The notes below the pieces were generated by a model. The model saw only the letters and a list, made by a program, of their open reading frames with translations, searched no databases and was not told where the DNA came from. From assembly GCF_947495705.1 (NCBI RefSeq), contig NZ_CANLZR010000001.1:62001-126000 (forward strand): a DNA stretch of 64,000 nucleotides, read 5' to 3'. Positions 17,245 to 25,305 of the stretch are shown here, in pieces. A program made the translations under genes and the position numbers. The stretch comes from an uncultured Phycicoccus sp. Lineage in GTDB: Bacteria; Actinomycetota; Actinomycetes; Actinomycetales; Dermatophilaceae. Position 1 is the first letter of the stretch. The number at the start of each line of letters is the position of its first letter.

Positions 17245-18272
17245 GCGCGACGCTCTCCGACCGGCTGCGGGCCCACTTCGGGCACCGCGACCACCTGTAC
17301 GGGGTGCTGCTGGCGGAGATGGCCGACGACTGGGACGGCGGCGGGGTCACCCGTGAGCTGTTCGAGGGCTGGGAGGACGCCGAGCCGCGTCAGGTGCCCC
17401 AGCTGCGGGCCCTCGCCGGGCTCTTCCGCATCCTCCTGCGCGGGGACGCCCCGCAGCTCGCCCCCTTCTACGCCTCGATCGGCGGCGACGCCGACCCCGA
17501 GGAGGCCTGGGCCGCGGTCCGTCCCCTCATCGCCGCCCACGTCGACGAGCTCCGCGAGGCGTTGGCCGAGGCGCCGCAGACCAACGAGCCCGCCAGGACG
17601 GTCGCCCTGCTCGTCGGGGTGTCCGAGGCCGTCCGGCGCACCGGGCTACGGCGGGTCCGGCTGCTCGAGCCCGGGGCCTCGGCGGGCCTGGGGCTGCTCG
17701 TCGACCGGTACCGGTTCGTGGGAGACGGCTGGAGCGCCGGGCCCGGTAACGCCGCGCTCGTCGTCGACGGGTGCGGCGCCGCCGGGTTCGTCCCCGAGCC
17801 GTTCGAGGTGGTCTGGCGTCGCGGCTGTGACGTGGCCCCCGTCGACGCCTCGTCCGAGGACGGCGCCACGTACCTGCGCTCGTTCGTGTGGCCCTGGATG
17901 CTCGAGCGGCACGGCCGGCTCGACGGAGCGCTGGCCACCCTGCGCGAGGAGCCCGTGGTCGTCGACCGGGCGCGGGCCGCGGAGTGGGTCGAGCGGCAGC
18001 TGGCCGAGCCCGTGGCCGACGACGTGCTGACCGTCGTGTGGCACTCGGTGACCCGGATGTACTGGCCGCCCGAGGAGACCCGCGAGATGACGGCGGCGAT
18101 CGACGCGGCCCGGGCCCGGATGCCCCTGGCCCACGTCGCGATGGAGGCCCCGTGGGGTGTGGGCGGGGCCGCCCCCGCCGCCGCGCCGCCGCACCAGCAG
18201 ATCGAACTGGACGGCGAGGTGCTCGGCACCTGCGCCCACCACGGACCGCCCGTGGAGCTCACCGGGCGGTGA
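17241..18272 (+). CDS. DUF2332 family protein
   Basis: A 343-residue cytosolic protein matching the actinobacterial DUF2332 family: an alpha-helical N-terminal half, then RRVRLLEPGASAGLGLLVDRY (shortened here as LLEPGASAGLGLL) resembling a degenerate methyltransferase glycine loop, and a conserved VVWHSV segment. Biochemical activity is unknown. The GTG start at 17241 overlaps the stop of the preceding gene, so translation is likely coupled. It converges with glpK with 7 bases between stop codons. Confidence 0.85.
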   Translation: MSATLSDRLRAHFGHRDHLYGVLLAEMADDWDGGGVTRELFEGWEDAEPRQVPQLRALAGLFRILLRGDAPQLAPFYASIGGDADPEEAWAAVRPLIAAHVDELREALAEAPQTNEPARTVALLVGVSEAVRRTGLRRVRLLEPGASAGLGLLVDRYRFVGDGWSAGPGNAALVVDGCGAAGFVPEPFEVVWRRGCDVAPVDASSEDGATYLRSFVWPWMLERHGRLDGALATLREEPVVVDRARAAEWVERQLAEPVADDVLTVVWHSVTRMYWPPEETREMTAAIDAARARMPLAHVAMEAPWGVGGAAPAAAPPHQQIELDGEVLGTCAHHGPPVELTGR

Positions 18273-18279
18273 GCGCGGG

Positions 18280-19791
18280 TCAGTCCTCGGCCCAGTCCAG
18301 GGTGCGCTCGACGGCCTTCTTCCAGCCCGCGTAGCCGTCCCGGCGCTGCTCCTCGGACCAGGTCGGCTCCCAGCGGCGGTCCTCGGCCCAGTTCGCCCGC
18401 AGCTCGTCGGTGCCGGCCCAGAACCCCGAGGCCAGGCCCGCCGCGTACGCCGCCCCCAGGGCCGTGGTCTCCGCGACGACCGGGCGGGACACCGGGACCC
18501 CGAGGATGTCCGCCTGCAGCTGCATGCACAGCGAGTTCTGGGTCACGCCGCCGTCGACCTTGAGGGTGGTGATCTCGACGCCGGAGTCTGCCGTCATCGC
18601 GTCCGCGACGTCGCGGGACTGGTAGCAGATGGCCTCGAGCGTCGCCCGGGCCAGGTGCGCGTTCGTGTTGAAGCGGGACAGCCCGACGATGGCGCCGCGG
18701 GCGTCGCTGCGCCAGTACGGGGCGAAGAGGCCGCTGAAGGCGGGGACGAAGTACACCCCGCCGGTGTCCTCGACCTGCGCGGCGAGCCGCTCGACCTCGC
18801 TCGCGCCGCTGATGATGCCCAGCTGGTCGCGCAGCCACTGCACGGCGCTGCCGGTGACCGCGATCGAGCCCTCGAGCGCGTAGACGGGCCTGGCGTCGCC
18901 GAACTGGTAGGCGACCGTCGTCAGCAGGCCGTTCTCGGAGCGGACGAGGTCCTCGCCGGTGTTGAGCAGGAGGAAGTTGCCGGTGCCGTAGGTGTTCTTC
19001 GCCTCGCCCGGCTCGAAGCACACCTGCCCGACGGTGGCCGCCTGCTGGTCGCCGAGGACGCCGGTGATCGGGACCGGGCTCGTGCCGCGCTGACCGGCCG
19101 TGACGCCGAACGCCTCGGCGTGGCTGCTCGGGTGGATCGTCGGCAGCATCGAGCGGGGGATCCCGAAGAAGCCGAGCAGCTCGTCGTCCCAGTCGAGGGT
19201 CGTGAGGTCCATGAGCATCGTCCGGCTCGCGTTCGTCACGTCGGTGACGTGGAGCCCGCCGTCGGTGCCGCCGGTGAGGTTCCAGATGACCCAGGTGTCG
19301 GACGTGCCGAAGATCGCGTCGCCGCGCTCGGCGGCCTCGCGCAGGCCGTCGACGTTCTCGAGCATCCACTGCACCTTGCCCGCCGAGAAGTACGTGGCCG
19401 GGGGCAGGCCGGCGCGCTCGCGGATGACGTCGCCGCGGCCGTCGGCGTCCAGGGCGCGGGCGATGGCGGCGGTGCGGGTGTCCTGCCAGACGATGGCGTT
19501 GTGGAAGGGGCGGCCGGTGCGGCGGTCCCAGACGAACGCGGACTCGCGCTGGTTCGTGACCCCGACGGCGTCGAGGTCGGAGGTGCTGATGCCCGCCCGC
19601 GTCAGCGCGGAGCCGATGACGGTCTGGGTGCGGTCCCAGATCTCGAGCGGGTTGTGCTCGACCCAGCCGGCGCGCGGGAGGACCTGCTCGTGCTCGAGCT
19701 GGTGCCGCGCCACCTCCCGACCGTCGTGGTCGAACACCATGAACCGGGTGCTCGTCGTGCCCTGGTCGACCGCGCCGATGAAGTCCGCCAT
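18280..19791 (-). CDS. glpK: Glycerol kinase
   Basis: A 503-residue FGGY-family kinase that phosphorylates glycerol with ATP in the cytosol. Hallmarks are the start [52 protein letters not shown], and [19 protein letters not shown]. Length is exactly typical. TAGGCT (19798-19803) sits 6 bases before the ATG, indicating a leaderless transcript. No glpF or glpD is present in the window. Confidence 0.97.
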   Translation of the reverse strand: MADFIGAVDQGTTSTRFMVFDHDGREVARHQLEHEQVLPRAGWVEHNPLEIWDRTQTVIGSALTRAGISTSDLDAVGVTNQRESAFVWDRRTGRPFHNAIVWQDTRTAAIARALDADGRGDVIRERAGLPPATYFSAGKVQWMLENVDGLREAAERGDAIFGTSDTWVIWNLTGGTDGGLHVTDVTNASRTMLMDLTTLDWDDELLGFFGIPRSMLPTIHPSSHAEAFGVTAGQRGTSPVPITGVLGDQQAATVGQVCFEPGEAKNTYGTGNFLLLNTGEDLVRSENGLLTTVAYQFGDARPVYALEGSIAVTGSAVQWLRDQLGIISGASEVERLAAQVEDTGGVYFVPAFSGLFAPYWRSDARGAIVGLSRFNTNAHLARATLEAICYQSRDVADAMTADSGVEITTLKVDGGVTQNSLCMQLQADILGVPVSRPVVAETTALGAAYAAGLASGFWAGTDELRANWAEDRRWEPTWSEEQRRDGYAGWKKAVERTLDWAED

Positions 19792-19847
19792 GAGCCGAGC
19801 CTAGGACCCCGCCGACTGGCGCGCCCGCGAGCATGGCGCACGGCCCG

Positions 19848-19906
19848 GACGGGGTTGTCGGTGCCGGACCGGCCAACTGCCCCGCCCCGCGCCGACTTCC
19901 CGGTCC
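19848..19906. repeat. 59-bp interspersed palindromic repeat, copy A
   Basis: Left arm GACGGGGTTGTCGG (19848-19861), 29-base middle, right arm GCCGACTTCCCGGTCC (19891-19906). Copies B (20868) and C (32883) have the same arms in the same order and exactly the same 29-base middle length. The arms are inverted repeats of each other. This copy lies between glpK and the DUF559 gene. Confidence 0.75.
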
Positions 19907-19943
19907 GCATGGTGGGATGTGGATATCTCCAAGGGTGCCGGGA

Positions 19944-19962
19944 CCGATCGGAGGACGATCGG
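19944..19962 (+). promoter_or_regulatory. Hairpin presenting the Shine-Dalgarno of the DUF559 gene
   Basis: CCGATCG (19944-19950) and CGATCGG (19956-19962) are perfect inverted arms around GAGGA (19951-19955). GAGGA is the ribosome-binding sequence of the gene starting at 19966. In RNA the arms would form a 7-bp stem with the SD in a 5-base loop, which could modulate translation; the DNA palindrome could equally be a protein site. Confidence 0.5.
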
Positions 19963-19965
19963 GCG

Positions 19966-20910
19966 ATGGATCGCAGACTCCACACGTTCGCCTCGGCGCG
20001 CGGCTCCGTCGTCACGAGCGCCCAGGCCGGCGCCCTCGATGTCGACGAGTCGGCGCTGCGCCGGCTGCGGAGAGCCGGCGAGCTCGTGCGGGTGCGGCGC
20101 GACGCCTATGTCCTCGGCGAGGCCTGGGCCGCGGCCACGCCCGAGCAGCGGCTGGCCCTGCGGACCCGGGCGATCCTCGCCACCCGCGGCGCGGACGTGG
20201 CGTCCCACCAGGCCGCGCTCGCGATGCAGGGGCTGCCGCTGTACGGCGTGGACCTCGTCACCGTCGACGTCCTCACCAGGACGCGCAGGGTCCGCCTCGC
20301 TGCGGGCCTGCGCACCCACCCCTCCCGCCCCGGCGGCGAGCACGTCGTCGCCGACGGGTACCGGTGCGTGCCGGTCGCGGTGGCCATCGCGCAGGTGACG
20401 ATGCGCGACGGCCTGATGGCCGGCCTCGTCCCGCTCGACGCCGCTCTGCACCGTCACCGGTGCAGCCCGGGTGAGGTGCGTTCCGCTCTGGACGAGCGCG
20501 CCACCACCGCTCGGCTCCGGGCCCGGCGGGACGCGCTCCTCCGGCTCGCGGACGGGGCCTCGGAGTCGGTGGGGGAGACCCTGACCCGGCTCGCGCTCGT
20601 CGACGCCGGTCTCCCCGTCCGCTCGCAGGTGGAGGTGCGGGACCCCGCGGGCCGGTTCGTGGGCCGGGTCGACCTGCTCGTCGGGGACCGCGTCGTCGTC
20701 GAGTTCGACGGGGCCGTCAAGTACGCCGGGGCCGAGGGCCGCGAGGCGCTGGTCCGCGAGAAGCGGCGGGAGGACGCCCTCCGTGCGCTGGGGTACCTCG
20801 TCGTGCGGGTCACGTGGGCCGACCTCGAGCGCCCGGGGGCGGTCGTGGCGCTGGTCCGGCGTGCCCTGACAGGGTTGTCGGCGACGGACGGGCGTCTGTC
20901 CGCGTCCTGA
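19966..20910 (+). CDS. AbiEi-like N-terminal domain with C-terminal DUF559 nuclease-like domain
   Basis: A 314-residue protein. Residues about 1-60 resemble the winged-helix domain of AbiEi-type antitoxins (SAQAGALDVDESALRRLRRAG, then VRRDAYVLG). The C-terminal part (about 200-300) resembles DUF559/Vsr-like PD-(D/E)xK nucleases, with VGRVDLLVGDRVVVEFDG followed by a Lys and REKRREDALRALGY. Such fusions are common single genes in actinobacteria; no AbiEii toxin gene is adjacent. The gene is bracketed by repeat copies A and B, and its last 14 codons lie inside copy B. Role in defence is plausible but unproven. Confidence 0.8.
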   Translation: MDRRLHTFASARGSVVTSAQAGALDVDESALRRLRRAGELVRVRRDAYVLGEAWAAATPEQRLALRTRAILATRGADVASHQAALAMQGLPLYGVDLVTVDVLTRTRRVRLAAGLRTHPSRPGGEHVVADGYRCVPVAVAIAQVTMRDGLMAGLVPLDAALHRHRCSPGEVRSALDERATTARLRARRDALLRLADGASESVGETLTRLALVDAGLPVRSQVEVRDPAGRFVGRVDLLVGDRVVVEFDGAVKYAGAEGREALVREKRREDALRALGYLVVRVTWADLERPGAVVALVRRALTGLSATDGRLSAS

Positions 20911-20926
20911 GCCGACAACCCCGTCC
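20868..20926. repeat. 59-bp interspersed palindromic repeat, copy B
   Basis: Left arm GACAGGGTTGTCGG (20868-20881), 29-base middle, right arm GCCGACAACCCCGTCC (20911-20926). The left arm and middle encode the C-terminal residues GLSATDGRLSAS of the DUF559 gene, whose stop codon is the last base triplet before the right arm. Inverted arms could also act as a transcription terminator. Confidence 0.75.
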
Positions 20927-21041
20927 GCGAGGGGGTGTGGGCAAGGGCACGCGACGCAACGGTTGGGCGGGTGCGGGCGGCGCGGCAGGATGGGCGCACC
21001 GCGGCGGGCCGTCCGCCGCGACCACCTCCGGAGGAGACGAC

Positions 21042-21581
21042 GTGCAGTTCGGGCGCAGCTACGAGGAGTTCGAGGTCGGGGCGACGTACAAGCACTGGCC
21101 CGGCAAGACGGTGACCGAGTACGACGACCACCTGTTCTGCCTGCTGACGATGAACCACCACCCGTTGCACCTCGACAGCAACTACGCGCAGGAGACCACG
21201 CAGTTCGGGAAGAACGTCGTCGTCGGCAACTACGTGTACTCGATCCTGCTCGGGATGTCGGTGCCCGACATCAGCGGCAAGGCCATCGCCAACCTCGAGG
21301 TCGAGAGCCTGCGGCACGTCGCGCCGACCTTCCACGGCGACACCCTCTACGGCGAGACGACCGTCCTGGACAAGCGCGAGAGCGCGAGCAAGGACGACCG
21401 GGGTGTCGTCCACGTCGAGACCATCGGCTACAACCAGGACGGCACCGTCGTCTGCGTCTTCCGCCGCAAGGTCATGGTGCCCAAGGCGAACTACCTCCAG
21501 GCCCGCGGCGGCGAGCAGCCCGGCCGGCCGACCCCGGTGCCCGACAAGCACTGGCCCGGGCCGGCGCCCTCCGGCGCCTGA
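21042..21581 (+). CDS. MaoC family (R)-specific hydratase/dehydratase
   Basis: A 179-residue single hot-dog-fold protein of the MaoC family, which hydrates enoyl-CoA thioesters. The catalytic Asp/His motif appears in MNHHPLHLDSNYAQ (about residues 37-50), with a typical GKNVVVGNYVYS segment after it. The GTG at 21042 has GGAGGAG at 6 bases. Related actinobacterial proteins are encoded next to malyl-CoA lyase-like and acyl-CoA dehydrogenase genes; both types occur in this window but 9-16 kb away. A mesaconyl-CoA or similar hydratase is one possibility. Confidence 0.87.
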   Translation: MQFGRSYEEFEVGATYKHWPGKTVTEYDDHLFCLLTMNHHPLHLDSNYAQETTQFGKNVVVGNYVYSILLGMSVPDISGKAIANLEVESLRHVAPTFHGDTLYGETTVLDKRESASKDDRGVVHVETIGYNQDGTVVCVFRRKVMVPKANYLQARGGEQPGRPTPVPDKHWPGPAPSGA

Positions 21582-21686
21582 CCTCGCCCGCCGGTCAGGG
21601 CCGCTGGCAGACCGTCTCCTCCGGCGGCGCGGACCGAAGGATTGCCGCGCGCGGACGACGACTTCGGCGCCACTACGATTTCGCGT

Positions 21687-22532
21687 GTGATCGACCTGCA
21701 CACCCACTCGAGCGCGAGTGACGGCACCCAGCCGCCGGCCGCGCTCGTGGCGGCGGCGGTGGCGGCCGGGCTCGACGCCCTCGCCCTCACCGACCACGAC
21801 ACGACCCGCGGCTGGGACGAGGCCGCCCGCGCCGCGCGGCGGACGGGGATGACGCTCGTCCCCGGCATCGAGGTGTCCTGCGCCCGGGACCACCGATCGG
21901 TCCACCTGCTCGCGTACCTGCCCGACCCGCAGCACCCCGACCTCCTCGCCGAGCTCGGTGAGGCGCGGGCGAGCCGGGCGACCCGGCTCGACGCCATGGT
22001 CGAGCGGATGGAGGCCGACGGGGTGCCGGTCAGCGTCGACGCGGTGCGCGCCGAGGTCGAGGACGGTGCCACGCCGGGCCGGCCGCACATCGCCGACGCG
22101 CTCGTACGGGCCGGGGTCGTCGAGCACCGGGACGAGGCGTTCGACCGCTGGCTCGGCGACGCGAGCCCCTACTACGTCGCGCACTACGCTCCGGACCCGG
22201 TGCGTGCCGTCGAGGTGGTCCGGGCCGCCGGGGGAGTCCCGGTCGTGGCGCATCCGCACTCCCGCACCCGGACCGGGGTCGTCGCCGTCGAGCTGATCGA
22301 GGAGATGGCCGCCGCGGGGCTGGCCGGCCTCGAGGTGTACCACCGCGACCACGACGAGAGGGCGGTGCACGAGCTGACCGACCTCGCCGGGGCCCTCGAC
22401 CTGCTCGTCACCGGCTCGAGCGACTACCACGGGGAGGGCAAGCTGAACCGCCTCGGCGAGTACACGACCACCCCCGAGGTGCTCGCCGCGATCGAGGACC
22501 TGGCCACCGGGACCCGGGTGGTCCGCCCGTGA
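21687..22532 (+). CDS. PHP domain phosphoesterase
   Basis: A 281-residue PHP-domain metal-dependent phosphoesterase. The N-terminal motif DLHTHSSASDG and the later LTDHDT, GIEVSC, VVAHPHS and a final SSDYHG supply the clustered His/Asp metal ligands. Relatives include RNase AM/YciV-type 3'-5' nucleotide phosphatases and histidinol phosphatases; the former is the better match in length. The GTG start lies 7 bases after TACGAT (21674-21679), so it is probably leaderless. It overlaps MarC by GTGA. Confidence 0.88.
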   Translation: MIDLHTHSSASDGTQPPAALVAAAVAAGLDALALTDHDTTRGWDEAARAARRTGMTLVPGIEVSCARDHRSVHLLAYLPDPQHPDLLAELGEARASRATRLDAMVERMEADGVPVSVDAVRAEVEDGATPGRPHIADALVRAGVVEHRDEAFDRWLGDASPYYVAHYAPDPVRAVEVVRAAGGVPVVAHPHSRTRTGVVAVELIEEMAAAGLAGLEVYHRDHDERAVHELTDLAGALDLLVTGSSDYHGEGKLNRLGEYTTTPEVLAAIEDLATGTRVVRP

Positions 22533-23155
22533 GCTGGTTCGACGTCTCGGTCTTCATGACGACCTTCGTCACGCTCGTCGTCATCCTCGACCCGCCCGGC
22601 GCCATCCCGATCTTCCTCGCCCTCACCGGGCCGCTCACGGCGAAGCAGAAGGCCTCCGCGGCGCGCCGCGCGAGCCTGGTGGCCCTGGGGGTCATCGCCT
22701 CGTTCGCGGTCTTCGGCCAGCGGATCCTCGACTACCTGGGCATCACCCTGCCGGCACTCCAGGCGGCCGGCGGCCTGCTGCTGCTCGTCGTCGCGCTCCA
22801 GCTGCTGACCGGCTCGGAGTCGGAGTCGCTCGCCGATGCCGGCGTCAACGTCGCGCTCGTGCCGCTCGGGACCCCGCTGCTCGCCGGCCCGGGCGCGATC
22901 GTCGCGACGATGCTCGCGGTGCAGCGAGCCGACGGCCCGGGCGGGCTCGCGGCCGTGGCGGCGGCGCTCACGGCGGCGCTGCTCGTCGTCTACCTCGTCT
23001 TCCGGTTCGCCTCACCGCTCGCCCGCTTCCTCAAGGACAGCGGCATCGTCCTGCTGACCCGGATCGCGGGGCTGCTCCTGTCGGCGATCGCGGTCCAGAT
23101 GGTCGCCAACGCGGTCATCGCCTTCGCGAACGGCGAGGGCACCCCCGGACACTGA
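22529..23155 (+). CDS. MarC family integral membrane protein
   Basis: A 208-residue membrane protein with about six transmembrane helices and the MarC-family signature near the N-terminus (LVVILDPPGAIPIFLALTG) and a second LVPLGTPLLAGPGAI segment. Transport function in the family is unproven despite the historical multiple-antibiotic-resistance name. Translationally coupled to the PHP gene by a 4-base overlap. Confidence 0.9.
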   Translation: MSWFDVSVFMTTFVTLVVILDPPGAIPIFLALTGPLTAKQKASAARRASLVALGVIASFAVFGQRILDYLGITLPALQAAGGLLLLVVALQLLTGSESESLADAGVNVALVPLGTPLLAGPGAIVATMLAVQRADGPGGLAAVAAALTAALLVVYLVFRFASPLARFLKDSGIVLLTRIAGLLLSAIAVQMVANAVIAFANGEGTPGH

Positions 23156-23201
23156 GCGGACGCCCCGGCGCGGCCGGCCCGGCGGTCCGTACGGTGGGCG
23201 C

Positions 23202-24053
23202 GTGTCCGAGTACGTGCTGCTCCTGTCCTGCCCCGACCGCCGCGGCATCGTCGCGACCGTCACGGCCCTCCTCTTCGAGCGCGGCGCGAACATCGAGGAG
23301 AGCCAGCAGTTCGACGACGTGCGCACCGACCAGTTCTTCATGCGGATCCGCTACTCCGTCGAGGACGCCGACCCGGGCGTCGACGGCTGGCGTGACCTCT
23401 TCGCCCCGGTCGCGGCCGAGTACGCGATGGAGTGGACGATCCGGGACGCGGCCCAGCCCTACCGGGCGGTGCTCATGGTGAGCCGGTTCGGGCACTGCCT
23501 CAACGACCTGCTCTTCCGGTGGCGCTCCGGCGCCCTCAACCTCGAGATCCCGGCCGTCGTGTCGAACCACGCCGACCTCGAGCCGCTCGTGCGGTCCTAC
23601 GGGATCGCGTACCACCACGTGCCCGTCACCGCGGCGACCAAGGCCGAGGCGGAGATGGCGCTGCGCGGCATCGTCGCCGAGCACGACGTCGACCTCGTGG
23701 TGCTCGCCCGCTACATGCAGGTGCTCTCGGACGACCTCGCCGCCGACCTCGCCGGGCGCGTCATCAACATCCACCACTCGTTCCTGCCCTCGTTCAAGGG
23801 CGCCAAGCCCTACCACCAGGCGTTCGAGCGCGGGGTGAAGATCATCGGGGCGACGGCGCACTACGTGACGCCGGCGCTCGACGAGGGGCCGATCATCGAG
23901 CAGGACGTCGTGCGCGCCGACCACCGGATGACCCCGGAGGAGCTGGTGCGCGCCGGCGAGGAGGTCGAGTCGCGGGTGCTGGCGCGGGCGGTCCGCTGGC
24001 ACTGCGAGTCGCGGATCCTCGTCAACGGCACCCGGACGGTCGTCTTCAGCTGA
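23202..24053 (+). CDS. purU: Formyltetrahydrofolate deformylase
   Basis: A 283-residue enzyme that hydrolyses 10-formyl-THF to formate and THF, controlling one-carbon pools. It has an N-terminal ACT domain (LLLSCPDRRGIVATVTALL, residues 1-85) and a formyltransferase-fold domain with the catalytic NIHHSFLPSFKGAKPYHQA motif and GATAHYVTPALDEGPIIEQD. Start is GTG 23202, 6 bases after TACGGT (23190-23195), suggesting leaderless transcription. Its presence fits the demethylation genes further along, which load THF with one-carbon units, although it is not in their operons. Confidence 0.95.
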   Translation: MSEYVLLLSCPDRRGIVATVTALLFERGANIEESQQFDDVRTDQFFMRIRYSVEDADPGVDGWRDLFAPVAAEYAMEWTIRDAAQPYRAVLMVSRFGHCLNDLLFRWRSGALNLEIPAVVSNHADLEPLVRSYGIAYHHVPVTAATKAEAEMALRGIVAEHDVDLVVLARYMQVLSDDLAADLAGRVINIHHSFLPSFKGAKPYHQAFERGVKIIGATAHYVTPALDEGPIIEQDVVRADHRMTPEELVRAGEEVESRVLARAVRWHCESRILVNGTRTVVFS

Positions 24054-24059
24054 GCCGGG

Positions 24060-24245
24060 TCACTGCGCCCGCGACCGGTGGTGTAGGTGCGGCAGCGCGA
24101 CGTGTGGCAGGTGCGGCCGCGGCAGGTGCAGTCGCGGCACGCGGAGGGTGACCGTCCTTGGCGCGCGCTCGCGGCGCGGCGGACGGCGGGGCTCCCACTC
24201 GCGGAGGGTGAGGGCTTGGGCGATACCGGGCGTGATCATCTTCAT
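24060..24245 (-). CDS. Possible small basic His/Pro-rich protein
   Basis: A 61-codon frame starting with ATG 24245 (MKMITPGIAQALTLREWEPR) and ending in Leu/Pro/His repeats. It fills the otherwise empty 24054-24297 stretch and has GC-biased third positions. No Shine-Dalgarno is evident, and a CGCGGAGGGTGA repeat 60 bases apart (24140, 24200) gives it a low-complexity look. Upstream, an imperfect hairpin (24246-24275) may be a terminator for one of the flanking genes. It may be a real small protein or simply an open frame. Confidence 0.3.
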   Translation of the reverse strand: MKMITPGIAQALTLREWEPRRPPRRERAPRTVTLRVPRLHLPRPHLPHVALPHLHHRSRAQ

Positions 24246-24297
24246 GGGGGCAGGAGCAGACCTGCACCCCCGGTGATACCTCGCCGGGGCGGCCGGA

Positions 24298-24738
24298 TCA
24301 GCCGAGGCCGCTGTCCTGCGGCGTCGCGGCGTGGCCGGGCCGCCCGTGGGTGCGCCGGTCGTCCTTCATCTCGGCCTCGAAGACGTGCCGGCGACCCTCC
24401 ATGAGCGCGTCGCGCGCGGCTCGCTCGTGCTCGCGGAACGCGGTGTAGTAGCCGTCGTCGTACTCCTCGACGACCTGGAACGACCACCGGCCGGCCAGGA
24501 CGTTGCGCCCGACGAGGTCGGTCGCGATGCGGTCGGCGAGGTCGCCGTGACCGGCCTCGCGGAGCTGGTCGACGGCCTCCCCGAGGGTGAGGTCGGCGGT
24601 GCCGCAGCGCCGGTGGAACGCGTACAGATGGCCGCGCGCCTCCTCGACGACCTCGAGCGCCTCGGACAGCTTGCCGAGGGCGGCGACGGTGGCGTCGGAC
24701 GTGGCGGCGGGGCGGGCGTGGGCGTCGTCGAGGGCCAT
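24298..24738 (-). CDS. Hypothetical alpha-helical protein
   Basis: A 146-residue, charged, mostly helical cytosolic protein with no cysteine-rich or nucleotide-binding motif. Residues about 15-70 look like a helical bundle, and a conserved-looking GRWSFQVVEEYDDGYY segment follows. I do not recognise the family. TAGCGT (24745-24750) lies 6 bases before the ATG, so it is probably leaderless and monocistronic. It diverges from another unknown gene at 24847. Confidence 0.75.
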   Translation of the reverse strand: MALDDAHARPAATSDATVAALGKLSEALEVVEEARGHLYAFHRRCGTADLTLGEAVDQLREAGHGDLADRIATDLVGRNVLAGRWSFQVVEEYDDGYYTAFREHERAARDALMEGRRHVFEAEMKDDRRTHGRPGHAATPQDSGLG

Positions 24739-24846
24739 GCGCCAACGCTAGGACGGCGGGGGCCCGTGGCGGTGGCGGAGCGACCGTCGCGCCGGCCCTG
24801 TGGAAAACCTCGCGGCCCGATGCGCCGTCCGGGGCAGGCTCGGGCC

Positions 24847-25287
24847 ATGAGCTTCGCGAACCTCCCCGAGTCCTTCGACGACCTGCCGCTCGACGACCCC
24901 GCCCTGGCGGCCGACGTCGTCGACCTCTTCGTCGGCCACGACGACCGGCTCGGCGGCGCGGTGTGCCTCCTGCTGCTCGACGACGCGCTCCGGCTCCGCC
25001 AGCCCTGCGTCATCGGCGACGTCCCCGCCGATGCCGATCCCGGGCAGCTGGCAGCGTTCCTCACCGAGCTCGCGCGGATGGTCGCCGGCGACGGGGGTGC
25101 CGTCGTCTTCGCGCGCGGCCGCGACGGGTCGGTGCTGCTCACCGATGCCGACCGGGCGTGGCACGAGACGGTCATCGAGGCCTGCCGGGCCGGCGGCGCC
25201 CGGCTGGTCGGTGCCTACCTCGCGACCCCGGCCACCGTGCGTGCCTTCCCGGAGCCGCTGGGCGCGGTCGGCGACCTCGCCTCGTGA
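24847..25287 (+). CDS. Hypothetical protein, DUF4192-like features uncertain
   Basis: A 146-residue acidic protein beginning MSFANLPESFDDLPLDDP. The middle has GGAVCLLLLDDALRLRQP and AVVFARGRDGSVLLTDADRAW, reminiscent of small actinobacterial proteins about sensing or binding, but I cannot assign a family with confidence. It is convergent with the BCCT transporter gene, with 18 bases between stop codons. Function unknown. Confidence 0.7.
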   Translation: MSFANLPESFDDLPLDDPALAADVVDLFVGHDDRLGGAVCLLLLDDALRLRQPCVIGDVPADADPGQLAAFLTELARMVAGDGGAVVFARGRDGSVLLTDADRAWHETVIEACRAGGARLVGAYLATPATVRAFPEPLGAVGDLAS

Positions 25288-25305
25288 GCCGCTTCGGGCC
25301 GCGGG

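Noticed and set aside
19966-20910. AbiE-type toxin-antitoxin operon
   Set aside because: Only the AbiEi-like domain is present, fused to DUF559. Neighbours are glpK and a MaoC dehydratase; there is no nucleotidyltransferase toxin gene.
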